NCBI GenBank assembly: GCA_046349595.1
Contig: JAXMCA010000001.1
Coordinates: forward strand, 2,170,001-2,234,000
From: JACRLW01 sp046349595
GTDB taxonomy: Bacteria; Planctomycetota; UBA1135; UBA2386
Length of the DNA stretch: 64,000 bases
Direction: 5' to 3'
Position 1 is the first letter of the stretch, and each line of letters begins with the position of its first letter. The notes beneath the pieces were generated by a model. That model did not search any database. It saw nothing but the letters and a program-made list of their open reading frames with translations, and was not told where the DNA came from. Below are positions 42,629 to 53,289 of this stretch, piece after piece. Made by a program: the position numbers and the translations under genes.

Positions 42629-42841
42629 ATGGCCGCGCGCATCCTCAGCACCCTGATCTTCTGGATCGTGATGACGGTCGTGATCCTCGGATCGATCGTG
42701 CTGGTGCTGTGCGTCTACCTGCCCTTCATCGTGATCGGCAAGGCGCTGTGGCTGAAGCTCACCGGGCGCCTCGACCGCAGCCTCGGTCACAACGAGGGGC
42801 AGCGCGCCGGCCAGTCGATCGGCGCGCACCCCGGACTCTGA
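42629..42841 (+). CDS. Small two-helix membrane protein
   Basis: 70 residues. The first 45 are a long hydrophobic stretch (ILSTLIFWIVMTVVILGSIVLVL and VYLPFIVIGKALWL) that could be two closely packed helices; the tail is polar (RLDRSLGHNEGQRAG). No family recognised. Good codon bias and a nearby -10 box support it as a gene. Its TGA stop is the first element of repeat copy C. Confidence 0.65.
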   Translation: MAARILSTLIFWIVMTVVILGSIVLVLCVYLPFIVIGKALWLKLTGRLDRSLGHNEGQRAGQSIGAHPGL

Positions 42842-42980
42842 TCTACGACTCCGGAGGATTCGCGCGGCACGCGCGGATTCTCGTGAGCAGTCGATGCCAG
42901 CAGGACCGACAGCGCGGCCGAGTGCCTCGGGGTGCGGAGCGAGCCGCACCCCTTCGGTTGCGGCAGGAGGCCGCGCTGTG
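42838..42980 (+). repeat. Structured convergent-intergenic repeat, copy C (truncated)
   Basis: Shorter copy between the convergent genes ending at 42841 (+) and 43007 (-). It starts CTGATCTACGACTCCGG with the TGA at 42839-42841 being the upstream stop. H1 spans 42841-42895 and H2 42910-42978 (arms CAGCGCGGCC/GGCCGCGCTG, inner GGGGTGCGG/CCGCACCCC with the loop shortened by 7 nt). Similarity stops at the end of H2, so H3-H5 are absent. H1-H2 therefore appear to be the core module. Confidence 0.85.
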
Positions 42981-43006
42981 TCACGTGCGGGCGGCTCCGG
43001 CGACGC

Positions 43007-44101
43007 TCAGGGCAGGATGCCGGTCAGCTCGAGCACCGGCATGAAGGTGCCGACGCGTCCCAGCGACCAGGACGTCGAGTTCGGATCGGATGTGAACATG
43101 CTCTGCGCCCAGGTGCTGTGGCCGGCCGGATTGCCGATGCGCAGGCCGAGCAGGTTGCTGACCACGCTGCCGGTGAGACTGCCGGGAGTGGTGCCCACGC
43201 CGAGGACCTGGCTGAACATCGGTGCACCTTCCAGCGCAGGGTTGTTCGGGATCGACAACACGACGGGTGCGTAGACGCCGCCGACCTCGGGAACGGTGAG
43301 CGCGGCGTCGATCGTGGTCCCCAACGTGCAGCCGCTCATGCCGAGCGGCGTCAGGTCGAGGGCCTGGCGCTGGAAGCCCAGCAGGAAGGCGCTCAGCGGG
43401 AAGGCGCCCGCCGTGTTGCTGGTGATCGTCGCGGCGAGATTGCCGCCGAAGTTCAGCTGCGTGGCGTCGACGGCGAGCGTCATCGCCGCGCCGCCGATGC
43501 CGGTGCAGCCGGGGGCCAGGGCACCGACGAGGCCGTCGGGACGGTCGTTGCGCAGGCTCGCTCCGTCGAGGCGCCAGGAGGGCGACACCGACGTGGTGTC
43601 GTCGGTGGTCAGCGTGAGGATCAGACCGCCGAGATTCGGGTCGTACGGGAAGGTCTGGTTGAAGGGGAAGCGCACCGAGAAGGGCCGCGGCGCCGTCGGC
43701 TGTGCGCTGCTCGAGGGGATGTTCAGCGGCTGCTGGAACACGATGGTCGGCGTGGCACCGGCGTGGTTCGTCACCGGGTTGGTCGTCATCGCGGCCGCCG
43801 TGACCGTGGTCTGCGCGACGGTCAGCTTGTACTGCTTGGTGTAGCCGACGTAGCTGAGGTTCGGATCGGCGCCGTCGACGCGGAACGCGGCTTCGAGGAC
43901 GAAGCCCGGAGCGGAAGCGACCTGGTTGGGATCGGCGATGATCTGCAGCCCGCCGTTGGTGCGTCCGATCGGATAGGTGGAGATCAGGTTGCCCTCGATG
44001 TCGGCGAGGCCGCTCGGCACGACGCGCGCCTGCTGCGCGCACAGGGGAGCGACGGCGAGGGACGACGAGACGGCGAGGATCGCGAACGGGATCGCTTTCA
44101 T
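43007..44101 (-). CDS. Secreted protein with planctomycete-type C-terminal beta domain
   Basis: 364 residues. Signal peptide (IPFAILAVSSSLAVAPLCAQQ). The N-terminal half is beta-rich and Thr/Asn/Pro-rich with NNP-type turns. The second half (LAPGCTGIGGAAMTLAVDA, VLSIPNNPALEGAPMFSQVL) matches the IPNNPAL-type domain also seen at 8453 and 32256. Cell-surface or secreted, function unknown. A TAGCAT hexamer (minus strand, 44137-44142) lies about 35 bp before the ATG. The gene converges on repeat copy C. Confidence 0.7.
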   Translation of the reverse strand: MKAIPFAILAVSSSLAVAPLCAQQARVVPSGLADIEGNLISTYPIGRTNGGLQIIADPNQVASAPGFVLEAAFRVDGADPNLSYVGYTKQYKLTVAQTTVTAAAMTTNPVTNHAGATPTIVFQQPLNIPSSSAQPTAPRPFSVRFPFNQTFPYDPNLGGLILTLTTDDTTSVSPSWRLDGASLRNDRPDGLVGALAPGCTGIGGAAMTLAVDATQLNFGGNLAATITSNTAGAFPLSAFLLGFQRQALDLTPLGMSGCTLGTTIDAALTVPEVGGVYAPVVLSIPNNPALEGAPMFSQVLGVGTTPGSLTGSVVSNLLGLRIGNPAGHSTWAQSMFTSDPNSTSWSLGRVGTFMPVLELTGILP

Positions 44102-44217
44102 GGGTGGACGTCGGGTGGACTGCGGAGCGGGCGCGCATGCTACCGACAACCGGAGCCACGGATGTCCCGACACCTGCTCGCCGCGTGGAAGCCGACTGTG
44201 CGAGAGCAGCCGTCCGC

Positions 44218-44223
44218 TACACT
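44218..44223 (+). promoter_or_regulatory. -10 box of tRNA-Leu (TACACT)
   Basis: TACACT ends 10 nt before the tRNA-Leu 5' end, the distance expected for a start site a few nucleotides ahead of the mature tRNA. The -35 region is weak. Confidence 0.45.
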
Positions 44224-44233
44224 GCGCCGCCGC

Positions 44234-44317
44234 GCGGGGATGGCGAAATCGGCAGCCGCGGTGGCCTTAAAATCCGCTGACCTCACGGTCGTGGGGGTTC
44301 GAGTCCCCCTCCCCGCA
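44234..44317 (+). tRNA. tRNA-Leu (TAA)
   Basis: 84 nt class II tRNA. Acceptor arms GCGGGGA / TCCCCGC, anticodon TAA within CCTTAAAAT, long variable arm (TGACCTCACGGTCG), T arm GGGGG-TTCGAGT-CCCCC, discriminator A. CCA is not encoded; a chance ATG in the following CCATGG is the start of the cyclophilin gene at 44322. Confidence 0.95.
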
Positions 44318-44321
44318 AACC

Positions 44322-45164
44322 ATGGCACGCAGTGTTGCAGCACTCCCTCGGGCCGGTGCCTTCCGACGCCGTGTCGCGCTCGGCCTGCTGCTGGCGGGGG
44401 TTGCCTGCGCCGGACCGACACGCGGCACCGCGTGGGACGAGCCTCCGGCCGCGTCCGCGCCGCGCGCGCCACGAGTCGCACCCGCGCCGCCGCAGGAGCC
44501 GAGTGCAGCACGGGATCCCGCCGTGGTGCCGCCACAGAAGGGCCGCCCGACCGAGATCAGCCTGCATCCCGGCGCGCGGGCCGTCAGCCTGCTCGACCTG
44601 CTCGACGCCCAGGGGCAGGCGATCGGTCTCGACACCCGGGCGGCCGACTGGCGCATGCACGTGCCGCCGCCGCCGGAGATCCCGCTCAGCACGCGAGCGG
44701 AGTACCTGTGGATCCTGCACACCACCGTCGGTGATCTGCGGATCCGGCTGATGCCGCAGCATGCGCCGCACAACGTGCTCAACGTCGCGTGGCTCACGCG
44801 CATCGGTTTCTACGACGGCTTGACCTTCCATCGGATCGTCGCGGGTTTCGTCGCCCAGGGTGGCGACCCGAGCGGCAAGGGTGTCGGCGGGCCGGGCTAC
44901 AAGCTGCACAGCGAGATCGAAGGGGATGGACCGCGTTTCGACCGGCGCGGGGTGGTGGCGATGGCGAACTCGGGCCCCGACACCGAGGGGAGCCAGTTCT
45001 TCGTCACCTTCGCTCCTGCTCCGCACCTCGACGGCAATCAGACGATCGTCGGCGAGGTCGTCGAGGGCGACGAAGTCCTCACCGCGCTCGAGGCCAAGGG
45101 GTCGCCCGGAGGCAATCCGAAGTCGACGGTTCGCATCCTCACGGCCGAGTTGGTCGTGCGATGA
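44322..45164 (+). CDS. Exported cyclophilin-type peptidyl-prolyl isomerase
   Basis: 280 residues. N-terminal export signal (GLLLAGVACAG, possible lipoprotein Cys) and a Pro/Ala-rich spacer of about 60 residues. The cyclophilin domain (about 125-280) has the catalytic Arg in GLTFHRIVAGFVAQGGDPSG, the FDRRGVVAMANSGPDTEGSQFF block and the HLDGNQTIVGEVVEG block. It helps proline isomerisation of exported proteins. Starts 4 nt after tRNA-Leu, so it may be co-transcribed with it. The last 26 bp overlap the convergent kinase-like gene. Confidence 0.93.
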   Translation: MARSVAALPRAGAFRRRVALGLLLAGVACAGPTRGTAWDEPPAASAPRAPRVAPAPPQEPSAARDPAVVPPQKGRPTEISLHPGARAVSLLDLLDAQGQAIGLDTRAADWRMHVPPPPEIPLSTRAEYLWILHTTVGDLRIRLMPQHAPHNVLNVAWLTRIGFYDGLTFHRIVAGFVAQGGDPSGKGVGGPGYKLHSEIEGDGPRFDRRGVVAMANSGPDTEGSQFFVTFAPAPHLDGNQTIVGEVVEGDEVLTALEAKGSPGGNPKSTVRILTAELVVR

Positions 45165-46701
45165 GGCCGGTCGCGATCCGATCCAGACAGGACTCGCGCG
45201 GACTCGCCCCGTCGACGCACAGCGCCGCCTCCTCGACCGTGGGAGATTCGAAGCGCGCACGCAGGCGCTCGTAGACGGCGACGTCGGCATCGCTGACCGC
45301 GTCGCCCTGTGCCTCGCGCGCACGCAGGCGCGCATGCGCGACGGCGGGCTCGAGCCGGAACCAGACGAAGAGGACCGCGCCTCCGAGCGCGATCCGCAGT
45401 GCATCGCGATGCTCACGGCGACCGTGGTTGCCGTCGAGAATCACCGGCCCAGTGCTCGAACAGGCACGCTCGCGCAGCGCCGCGTAGACCTCCTCGGAGG
45501 TCTGCTCGGCATAGGCCTCGGGTGCCAGCCGATCGGTCGGCGCCACTCCGAGGAGTTCCTTGCGGAGGCGATCGGTGGACCAGATCGGCCAGCCCGTCTC
45601 CTGCGCCAGCGACTCGAGGATGAAGGACTTGCCGCTCGCGGGCAGCCCACAGGCGACCACGGCCCGGAGACCGCGCTCCTCGGCGAGCGTGTAGGCGCAC
45701 AGGCGCAGGTGGCGACGCGCGGCGGCGCGCGCACGACCGTGCTGCTCCTCGTCCATCGCAGCGTCGCGCCAGCCCAGCGCATCGACCTTCGCGCGGACCA
45801 TCGCGCGGTAGCGGGTGAGCTCGCCGAGCACGCAACGCAGGTCGTCGTCACCGCTGACGGAGAGGTACTCGTCGACGAAGACGAGCGCGAGCTCGCGGTG
45901 GCCGCGATGGCGCAGGTCCATCGCCATGAAGGCGACATCGCCCGCCACGTCACCGCATCGCAGGTCGTTGCGGAACTCGAGGCAGTCGTAGATCACCGGC
46001 GGTTCCACCATGCACACGTTGCGCGCGTGGAAGTCGCCGTGGCCGTCGATCACCGCGCCGGCGGCGGCACGCCGGACCAGCGAATCCTGAAGATCGGGCA
46101 GGGCCCGTGCGGCCGCGTGCTCGACGGCATCGAAGAGCTCCGCATCGAAGAGGACCCCGCGCAGGGAACGCGTCTCCTCGAAGTTGGAGCGCAGGAACGC
46201 GAGAAGGTGCTCCGACGAGCCGGCGGCGCGCACCGTGGCGTCGGCGGCCTGCCGTTGGCGGCGATGGAAGTCCGCGAGGATGCGCGCCAGCGCGCGGATC
46301 GCCGCCTCGTCGACCGCGTTGCGCGCGAGCAGCACGTCGAGCATGCGATCAGCCGGCAGGCGACGCATCACCACCGCCCAGTCGACGACCTGTGGACCGG
46401 TCGCGTCGCGCGGCCCGATCAGGAGACCGTCGCGCGTGCGCAGCAGCGGCAGGACGTCGCGGTAGACCTGGGGCGCGAGCCGGCGGTTGAGGCGCAGCTC
46501 GTCGCGGCAGGCGGTCTCGCGGAGCTGCACCGCCGAGAAGTCGAGGAAGGGCAGCGCGACCGCCTTCTTGAACTTGAAGGCGGTGTCGCCGCACAGGCAG
46601 ACCACCGACACGTGCGTCTGGATCACCTCGACTGGGCCGATCGCCCCGTAGACCGCGGGCGAACGCAGCTCGTCGAGGTGGTCCTGGACGCGGAAGTCCA
46701 T
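45139..46701 (-). CDS. Bifunctional kinase-like protein (COG2187 aminoglycoside-phosphotransferase fold plus P-loop kinase)
   Basis: 520 residues. The N-terminal 340 residues have an APH-like kinase fold: IQTHVSVVCLCGDTAFKFKKAV (Lys pair), GAVIDGHGDFHARNVCMVE (catalytic Asp-His-x-x-x-Asn loop) and IYDCLEFRNDLRCGDVAGDVAFMAMDL. The C-terminal 170 residues are a gluconate/zeta-toxin-like P-loop kinase with Walker A GLPASGKSFI (about residue 348). This is the usual arrangement of COG2187 with COG0645. Substrate unknown. The gene overlaps the cyclophilin 3' end by 26 bp, so transcripts form a short duplex. Confidence 0.88.
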   Translation of the reverse strand: MDFRVQDHLDELRSPAVYGAIGPVEVIQTHVSVVCLCGDTAFKFKKAVALPFLDFSAVQLRETACRDELRLNRRLAPQVYRDVLPLLRTRDGLLIGPRDATGPQVVDWAVVMRRLPADRMLDVLLARNAVDEAAIRALARILADFHRRQRQAADATVRAAGSSEHLLAFLRSNFEETRSLRGVLFDAELFDAVEHAAARALPDLQDSLVRRAAAGAVIDGHGDFHARNVCMVEPPVIYDCLEFRNDLRCGDVAGDVAFMAMDLRHRGHRELALVFVDEYLSVSGDDDLRCVLGELTRYRAMVRAKVDALGWRDAAMDEEQHGRARAAARRHLRLCAYTLAEERGLRAVVACGLPASGKSFILESLAQETGWPIWSTDRLRKELLGVAPTDRLAPEAYAEQTSEEVYAALRERACSSTGPVILDGNHGRREHRDALRIALGGAVLFVWFRLEPAVAHARLRAREAQGDAVSDADVAVYERLRARFESPTVEEAALCVDGASPRESCLDRIATGLIARPTRP

Positions 46702-46717
46702 CCGCCCTTGCCTCTGC

Positions 46718-48177
<1,460 letters not shown>

Positions 48178-48181
<4 letters not shown>

Positions 48182-49197
48182 CGTCGGATTCGGTCGGAAA
48201 CGGTGATTACGGGTTGGGAAGGAGTCGGTCCGGTGCCGCGCACGGCGCGCACCAGGAACAGTTCGAAGTCGACGTCGCGACCGGAAGGATCGGCGACGCG
48301 GTAGCGGTCGGCGACGGGCTCCACGCCGATGTCGACGAAGCCCGCCCGTGCCAGGGCACCGGTGACGGCGTCCGGACGCAGGCCGAGACGCAGGTCCCCC
48401 ATGCGCTCGCGCATCCAGTCCTGGTCGTGGGGCAACAGATCGGTCACCACCGCCACACCCTGCGGCCTGAGCACGCGGAACACCTCTCGTGCGGCGCGGT
48501 CGACGTCGGCGACGTGGTGCCAGACGAGGTTCGCGAAGGCCGCATCGACCTCGGCGTCGTGCAAGGGCAGACGTTCGACGTCTCCGGCGCGGAACTCGAC
48601 GTTGCCCGACGCCACGCGCTGGCGTGCCGCATCGAGCATGCGCTCGGCGTGGTCGATCGCGATCACGCGCGCGGCCCGCGTCGCGAGGTAGCCGGTGAGG
48701 AAGCCCGCACCGCAGCCGAGATCGGCGACGCACAGTCCGCGCGGCGCGAGCGCGGCGAAGGCCTCGGCGCGCAGCGATCCACCCTGCAGCTCCTGGCCGA
48801 GTTCCACCCAGCGCTCGGCGAGCGCATCGTGCGCGGAACGGCTGCGCTCGCGACGCTGCTCGCGCACGCGCTCGAGAGCCTGCGCATCCGACTGACCCTG
48901 CGGCTGCGCGAGGAACGGGCGCAGCACGGCGTCGAAGAGCTCGGGTGTGAGCGCGGACTCCGCGGTCGGGGGCACCAGCGAGTGGAAGCTCCAGCTGCCC
49001 TCGCGCCGGTCGCGGACCAGGCCGGCGCGCTTGAGCAGCGACAGGTGATTGCTGATCCGGCTCTGTGGCAGACCGGTGATCGCCATCAGTTCCTGCACCG
49101 CCAGTTCCTCCTGCGAGAGCAACCCGAGCAAGCGCAGCCGGGTCGCGTCCGACAGCAACTTGAGGGTGGCAGGCAGGGTGTGGGCGAGGCTGGTCAC
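48178..49197 (-). CDS. ArsR-family regulator fused to an SAM-methyltransferase domain (SahR-like)
   Basis: 339 residues. The ArsR winged helix occupies residues about 5-75 (LKLLSDATRLRLLGLLSQEELAV, LPQSRISNHLSLLKRAGLV). A class I methyltransferase fold follows (about 130-310): VADLGCGAGFLTGYLATRAARVIAID, FANLVWHHVADVDRAAREVFRVL. In the SahR model from Proteobacteria, an ArsR-type protein of this layout senses S-adenosylhomocysteine and represses methionine-cycle genes; here it is co-transcribed with ahcY. Only position and architecture support the same role. GTG at 49197 lies 12 bp after a perfect palindrome. Confidence 0.88.
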
Positions 49198-49209
49198 GGG
49201 CTTCGAGTG

Positions 49210-49231
49210 CGTATCAGGATATCCTGATACG
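49210..49231. promoter_or_regulatory. Perfect 22-bp palindrome, likely ArsR-regulator operator
   Basis: Half-site CGTATCAGGAT and its exact complement join without a spacer. A TATCCT hexamer on the minus strand sits at the centre (49217-49222), 20 bp before the GTG at 49197, so a dimeric ArsR protein bound here would cover the -10 region. This fits autoregulation of the ArsR-methyltransferase/ahcY operon. The same palindrome lies ahead of the divergent gene at 49305 and could regulate both. Confidence 0.75.
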
Positions 49232-49304
49232 TTGATCCCCTCATCGGCGCAAGCACCGCTTCGGCTTTCCGCGGGCCGCCCGACCGGCTCGAATCCTCCG
49301 CCGC

Positions 49305-49973
49305 ATGGCCCTCTCCGAAGCCCAGGTCGCCGAGTTGCTCGGCATCCTGACCGCCCCGGTCACCGACTTCGACTGCGGCACCCTCTGCGCCCCGAGCCAC
49401 GGCGGCATCCCGGTGTGCTGCCACGGGGAGACGATCCAGCCGGTGCTGTACCGCGCCGAGTTCGCGCTGCTCCGGCGACGCAGCACCATGTGGAGCCGCC
49501 ACCGCGGTCAGGGTGTGAACGATGCCGCGGAGCTCCGTCCCTGCGAGATGTTCGCCGACTGCAAGGGACACACACGCTGCGAGCGCGAACACCGCGCGCT
49601 CTCCTGCCGCACCTTCCCCTTCGAGCCCTATCTGGACCACGACGACCGTCTCGCCGGCCTCGTCTTCGTCTACGACCTGATGCAGCTCTGTCCGCTGATC
49701 GGCAGCGGACATCGCATCCGCGACGACTTCATCGAGCAGTGCGGTCGCATGTTCGCGCGCCTGTTCGAGTTCGACCCGGACGAGCGCGAGCTGTGGGCGA
49801 TGCAATCGCGTGCGCTGCGGCGCTCGTTCGGACGGGCGGGCGCGAAGATCGCCGTGTACCGCAAGGACGGCGTGTTCCCCTACCCGACCTCGCGCGAGTC
49901 CTGGCGTCGCGCTCGGCGCCGCGGCGAGATCCCGCGAGCGCCGATCGACGACTCAACGCCTGCGACGCGGTGA
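49305..49973 (+). CDS. Cysteine-rich YkgJ/Fe-S-type protein
   Basis: 222 residues. Cys clusters resemble the YkgJ/UPF0153 pattern, in which CxxxCCxxC-type motifs bind iron or zinc: CGTLCAPSHGGIPVCCHGE (about 24-41), CEMFADCKGHTRCEREHRALSCRTFPFEP (about 80-110) and LMQLCPLIG. It is likely cytoplasmic and metal-binding; substrate unknown. Divergent from the ArsR operon with the palindrome in the shared upstream region. The last 21 bp overlap the convergent peptidase gene. Confidence 0.7.
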   Translation: MALSEAQVAELLGILTAPVTDFDCGTLCAPSHGGIPVCCHGETIQPVLYRAEFALLRRRSTMWSRHRGQGVNDAAELRPCEMFADCKGHTRCEREHRALSCRTFPFEPYLDHDDRLAGLVFVYDLMQLCPLIGSGHRIRDDFIEQCGRMFARLFEFDPDERELWAMQSRALRRSFGRAGAKIAVYRKDGVFPYPTSRESWRRARRRGEIPRAPIDDSTPATR

Positions 49974-51614
49974 CGGCTTGCTCTCCGCGGGCGCCTGTTC
50001 CGAGCCGCCCTTCTCCTCGAGCCAGTCGCCGCGTCGACCGAGTTCGGTCGGACGCTCCTCCGCGTCGGCGACGTCGCAGCCGACCCAGTAGGCGAGGCGC
50101 ACGATGCGCACCATCTTCTCGTACTCGAGCTTGTCCGCGGTGTCGGTCACCTGGTGGTAGTCGGGATGCTCGCCGTCGCAGAAGAACACAACCGGGATGC
50201 CCTTCACGGCGAAGTTGAAGTGATCGCTCCGCTCGTAGAACTTGTCCCCGATGGTGAGCGAGAGTCCGAAGTTGCCGGCGAGCCGCGCGGCGTGCTGCGC
50301 GATCGACGAGAACTTGCGGTGCTCGTAGCTCGGCGTGATCGAGATCTCGTCGGGACCGGAGAGGTCGGCGTTGCGGCCGATCATGTCGATGTTCACGTCG
50401 GCGACGATGTCCTCGATCGGCCAGGTCGGGTGTTCGCTGTAGTGCTTCGAACCCCACAGGCCCTCCTCCTCGCCGGCGACGGCGAGCAGGACGATCGAGC
50501 GCTTGCGCGGACCACCGGCCTTCAGGGCCTCGGCGATCTCGCAGAGGCTCGAGATGCCGGAGCCGTCGTCGTCGGCGCCGCGGAAGATCTGCCCGTCGAG
50601 CCGCGTGCCCATGTGGTCCATGTGCGCAGAGAACACCACCGCTTCCGCGGCGAGCTTCTTGTCCTTGCCACGCAGCACGGCGCAGACGTTCCAGGCCTCA
50701 GCCTGCTCTTCGATCACCTTCAGGTCGATCGCCGCCTTCGCGGTAGGACGCGGGTCCGGGGCGTCGCCGACCGAACCGTTCTCGACCTTGCGCCCGAGTT
50801 GCACCAGGGCCGCTTCGGTCAGTGCACGCGACAGGAAGACCATCGGTCCCTTGGTGCGCATACCCTCGACCATCGCCGCCATCCCGCGGTCGCGCCCGTA
50901 GGCGACCAGCGGCTTGTCGGGATTGAGCCCGCAGTAGTTCAGGAAGTCGCCGAGGCCGTTGTCGTCGGCGAGGGACCCGAACAGCACGCACTTCGCCCCG
51001 CGGTCAGCCAGCTTCTGCGCGATCGATCGCGCCTTCTGCAGGATGCCGAGCCCGGTCATGAACTGGGCCTCGACGCGCAGACCCGGGCGACCCTTCGCAC
51101 GCAGCATCACGAAGGGGATGTCGCCCTCGTGGATCTCCTCGGGAAGGTCGTCGGCCGCTCCGAAGGCACAGTCGACCAGCCGACCCCTCACCTGCGTGGC
51201 GTCCTCGCCGAGTCCCGGGATCACGCCGAATCCGCGCGGATGCCCGGCGTCGCCGATCGTCAGCGCGCAGTGCTCGGGGTCGATGCGCTGACGATCCACG
51301 GGCCAGGCCTGCAGGTAGTCGGGCTTGCCGTCCTTGCCGACATCGCCGAGCGGCTCGAAGCCCATGGCCTTGAAGTGCGCGGCGAGGTGCTCGGCGGCCT
51401 TGCGCTGCCCAGCGCTGCTCGTGAAGCGACCGGCGCAGTCGTCACTCGTGAAGAAGTCCTCCTGCGCGCGGAGCCCCTTGGCATCGATGCGATCGCTGCC
51501 CTTCGGTGCTCCGGCCGGCAGCGGCGGTGCGGACTTCGTGGCCGTTCCTTCCTGCGCGGTCGCGAAGGCGGGGAGCACGGCGAGGACGGCGGACAGCAGG
51601 AAGCGCTCGGTCAT
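49953..51614 (-). CDS. Secreted M28-family zinc peptidase (paralogue 1)
   Basis: 553 residues with signal peptide (MTERFLLSAVLAVLPAFATAQ). The M28 catalytic domain is in the second half: VVFSAHMDHMGTRLDG (zinc His and Asp), GADDDGSGISSLCEIAEAL (bridging Asp), VAGEEEGLWGSKHY (catalytic Glu pair), NIDMIGRN, and FCDGEHPDYHQVTDTADKL (last zinc His). The protease-associated (PA)-like region lies between. Likely an aminopeptidase in the periplasm. The next gene upstream (51703) is a homologue of the same length and motif order. Confidence 0.92.
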   Translation of the reverse strand: MTERFLLSAVLAVLPAFATAQEGTATKSAPPLPAGAPKGSDRIDAKGLRAQEDFFTSDDCAGRFTSSAGQRKAAEHLAAHFKAMGFEPLGDVGKDGKPDYLQAWPVDRQRIDPEHCALTIGDAGHPRGFGVIPGLGEDATQVRGRLVDCAFGAADDLPEEIHEGDIPFVMLRAKGRPGLRVEAQFMTGLGILQKARSIAQKLADRGAKCVLFGSLADDNGLGDFLNYCGLNPDKPLVAYGRDRGMAAMVEGMRTKGPMVFLSRALTEAALVQLGRKVENGSVGDAPDPRPTAKAAIDLKVIEEQAEAWNVCAVLRGKDKKLAAEAVVFSAHMDHMGTRLDGQIFRGADDDGSGISSLCEIAEALKAGGPRKRSIVLLAVAGEEEGLWGSKHYSEHPTWPIEDIVADVNIDMIGRNADLSGPDEISITPSYEHRKFSSIAQHAARLAGNFGLSLTIGDKFYERSDHFNFAVKGIPVVFFCDGEHPDYHQVTDTADKLEYEKMVRIVRLAYWVGCDVADAEERPTELGRRGDWLEEKGGSEQAPAESKPSPRRRR

Positions 51615-51702
51615 GGACGGGAAGGTCGGCGAGGGTGCGGTCGAGGCGGCGGATCGTAGCCGCACCTCTACGCCGGCTGTCGCGTCTGCGCGAGTCGACC
51701 TC

Positions 51703-53235
51703 TCACCAATCGTCGCGCGCGCCGAGCCGCTGCGGCTTGCCCTTCGCCGCGATCACCTCGAGACCGGTCCAGCACGCGAGCCGGGCGACGCGCTCCATCT
51801 TGGCGAAGTCGAGCTTCTGCACCTCGTCGGTGGCCTTGTGGTAGTCGGGGTGCTCGCCATTGCAGAAGAACACCACCGGCACACCCTTGCGCGCGAAGTT
51901 GTAGTGGTCGCTGCGCTCGTAGTACTGATCGCCGCTGGTGAGGCTCATGCCCATGCGCGCGGCGACCGTCGCTGCGGTCTTCACCAGCGTGGAGTACTCG
52001 GCGTGGCGGAAGGTCGGCGTGACCTCGATCTGATCGGGCCCGGCCGAATCGGTGAGCCTTCCGATCATGTCGATGTTGATGTCGGCGATGATCGCTTCGA
52101 TCGGCCACTCCGGGTGCTCGGAGAACCACTCCGAACCCCACAGGCCGAGTTCCTCGCCGGACACCGACAGGAACACCACCGTGCGATCGAGATCCCCCGC
52201 CTTCGCGATCGCCTCGGCGCACTCGAGCAGACCGGAGCTGCCCGACGCGTTGTCGTCGGCGCCGTTGTAGACGTCGCCGTCGATGCGGATGCCGACGTGA
52301 TCCATGTGCGCCGAGAACACCACCGCCTCGCGGGAGCGGCCGGGCCGATAGGCGCAGACGTTGACCGCCTTGAACTTCGGTTCCTCGAGCACGGCGTAGC
52401 GCAGCTTCACGGTGCCCTTGCCCTCGCCTTCCATCGCCGTGCGGATCGCGTCGGCGCAGGCACCTGCCGCGAACAGCGCGGGTTTCGCGCCGAGCCCGCG
52501 CACGACGTTGTCACCGGAGGCCGGACGTCGCACCAGCGGACGATCGGGCATCAGCGCGTGCAGGCTCACCTGGTCGGCGACTCCGCCCTCGGCGTCGAGC
52601 AGGAAGATCGCCAGCCGCGCGCCGCGTTGCTCGAGTTCGCGCTGGATCGCCTTCACCTTGTTCATCGACAGACCGGCGAGCAGGCCGCTGCGCGCACCAC
52701 CTCCCACCGAGCGCAGGGTGATCACCGGGATCTTCTTCCCGAAGCCCTTGGGCAAATCGGCGGGGTCCCCGTGTCCGCAGTCGACCAGTTCGCCGGCGAT
52801 GCTGCCCTTGTCGTCCTTGTCGCCCGGCGCGAGGGCCCAGCCGCGCGCGAAGTCGGCGCTGCCGATCGACAACGACGTGCCCTTCGGATCGAGCGAGGTG
52901 CGCTCGAGCGGGTACTCCTGGAAGAAGCTGCGCGAACTCCCCTTCTTGTCGCCGAGCGGCCTCAGCCCGACCTCCTCGAAGCGCTTCGCGATGTAGACCG
53001 CGGCCTCCTGCTGGCCGGGCGATCCGGTGTGGCGTCCGGCACGCTCGTCCGCGGCGAGGTACTCGGCGTGGCGCCTCAGATCGGTGCGATCGATCGCGCG
53101 GAGGGCGTCGGGCGCGCCGTCGGGTATCGGCGCCGCCTCTTCCGTGGTGCGGGTCGGGGCGGGTGCGTCCTGCGCCGGGGCCGAGCCCGGACACAGCGAG
53201 AAGGACAGGACCACCGCGGAGAGCACGCGCCGCAT
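51703..53235 (-). CDS. Secreted M28-family zinc peptidase (paralogue 2)
   Basis: 510 residues, signal peptide (RRVLSAVVLSFSLCPGSAPAQ). Same motifs as its neighbour: VVFSAHMDHVGIRIDGDVY, NGADDNASGSSGLLECAEAI, VSGEELGLWGSEWF, NIDMIGRL, ERSDHYNFARKGVPVVFFCNGEHPDYHKATDEV. The two genes are adjacent, about 90 bp apart and on the same strand, so they look like an old tandem duplication. The second has Asn in DDNASG where paralogue 1 has DDDGSG; both patterns occur in active M28 peptidases. Start ATG at 53235. Confidence 0.92.
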   Translation of the reverse strand: MRRVLSAVVLSFSLCPGSAPAQDAPAPTRTTEEAAPIPDGAPDALRAIDRTDLRRHAEYLAADERAGRHTGSPGQQEAAVYIAKRFEEVGLRPLGDKKGSSRSFFQEYPLERTSLDPKGTSLSIGSADFARGWALAPGDKDDKGSIAGELVDCGHGDPADLPKGFGKKIPVITLRSVGGGARSGLLAGLSMNKVKAIQRELEQRGARLAIFLLDAEGGVADQVSLHALMPDRPLVRRPASGDNVVRGLGAKPALFAAGACADAIRTAMEGEGKGTVKLRYAVLEEPKFKAVNVCAYRPGRSREAVVFSAHMDHVGIRIDGDVYNGADDNASGSSGLLECAEAIAKAGDLDRTVVFLSVSGEELGLWGSEWFSEHPEWPIEAIIADINIDMIGRLTDSAGPDQIEVTPTFRHAEYSTLVKTAATVAARMGMSLTSGDQYYERSDHYNFARKGVPVVFFCNGEHPDYHKATDEVQKLDFAKMERVARLACWTGLEVIAAKGKPQRLGARDDW

Positions 53236-53289
53236 CGCGCCATGATCGTCGTTCCGCGGCGCCGCGGCGAGCGCTACAAGACCCTGCCC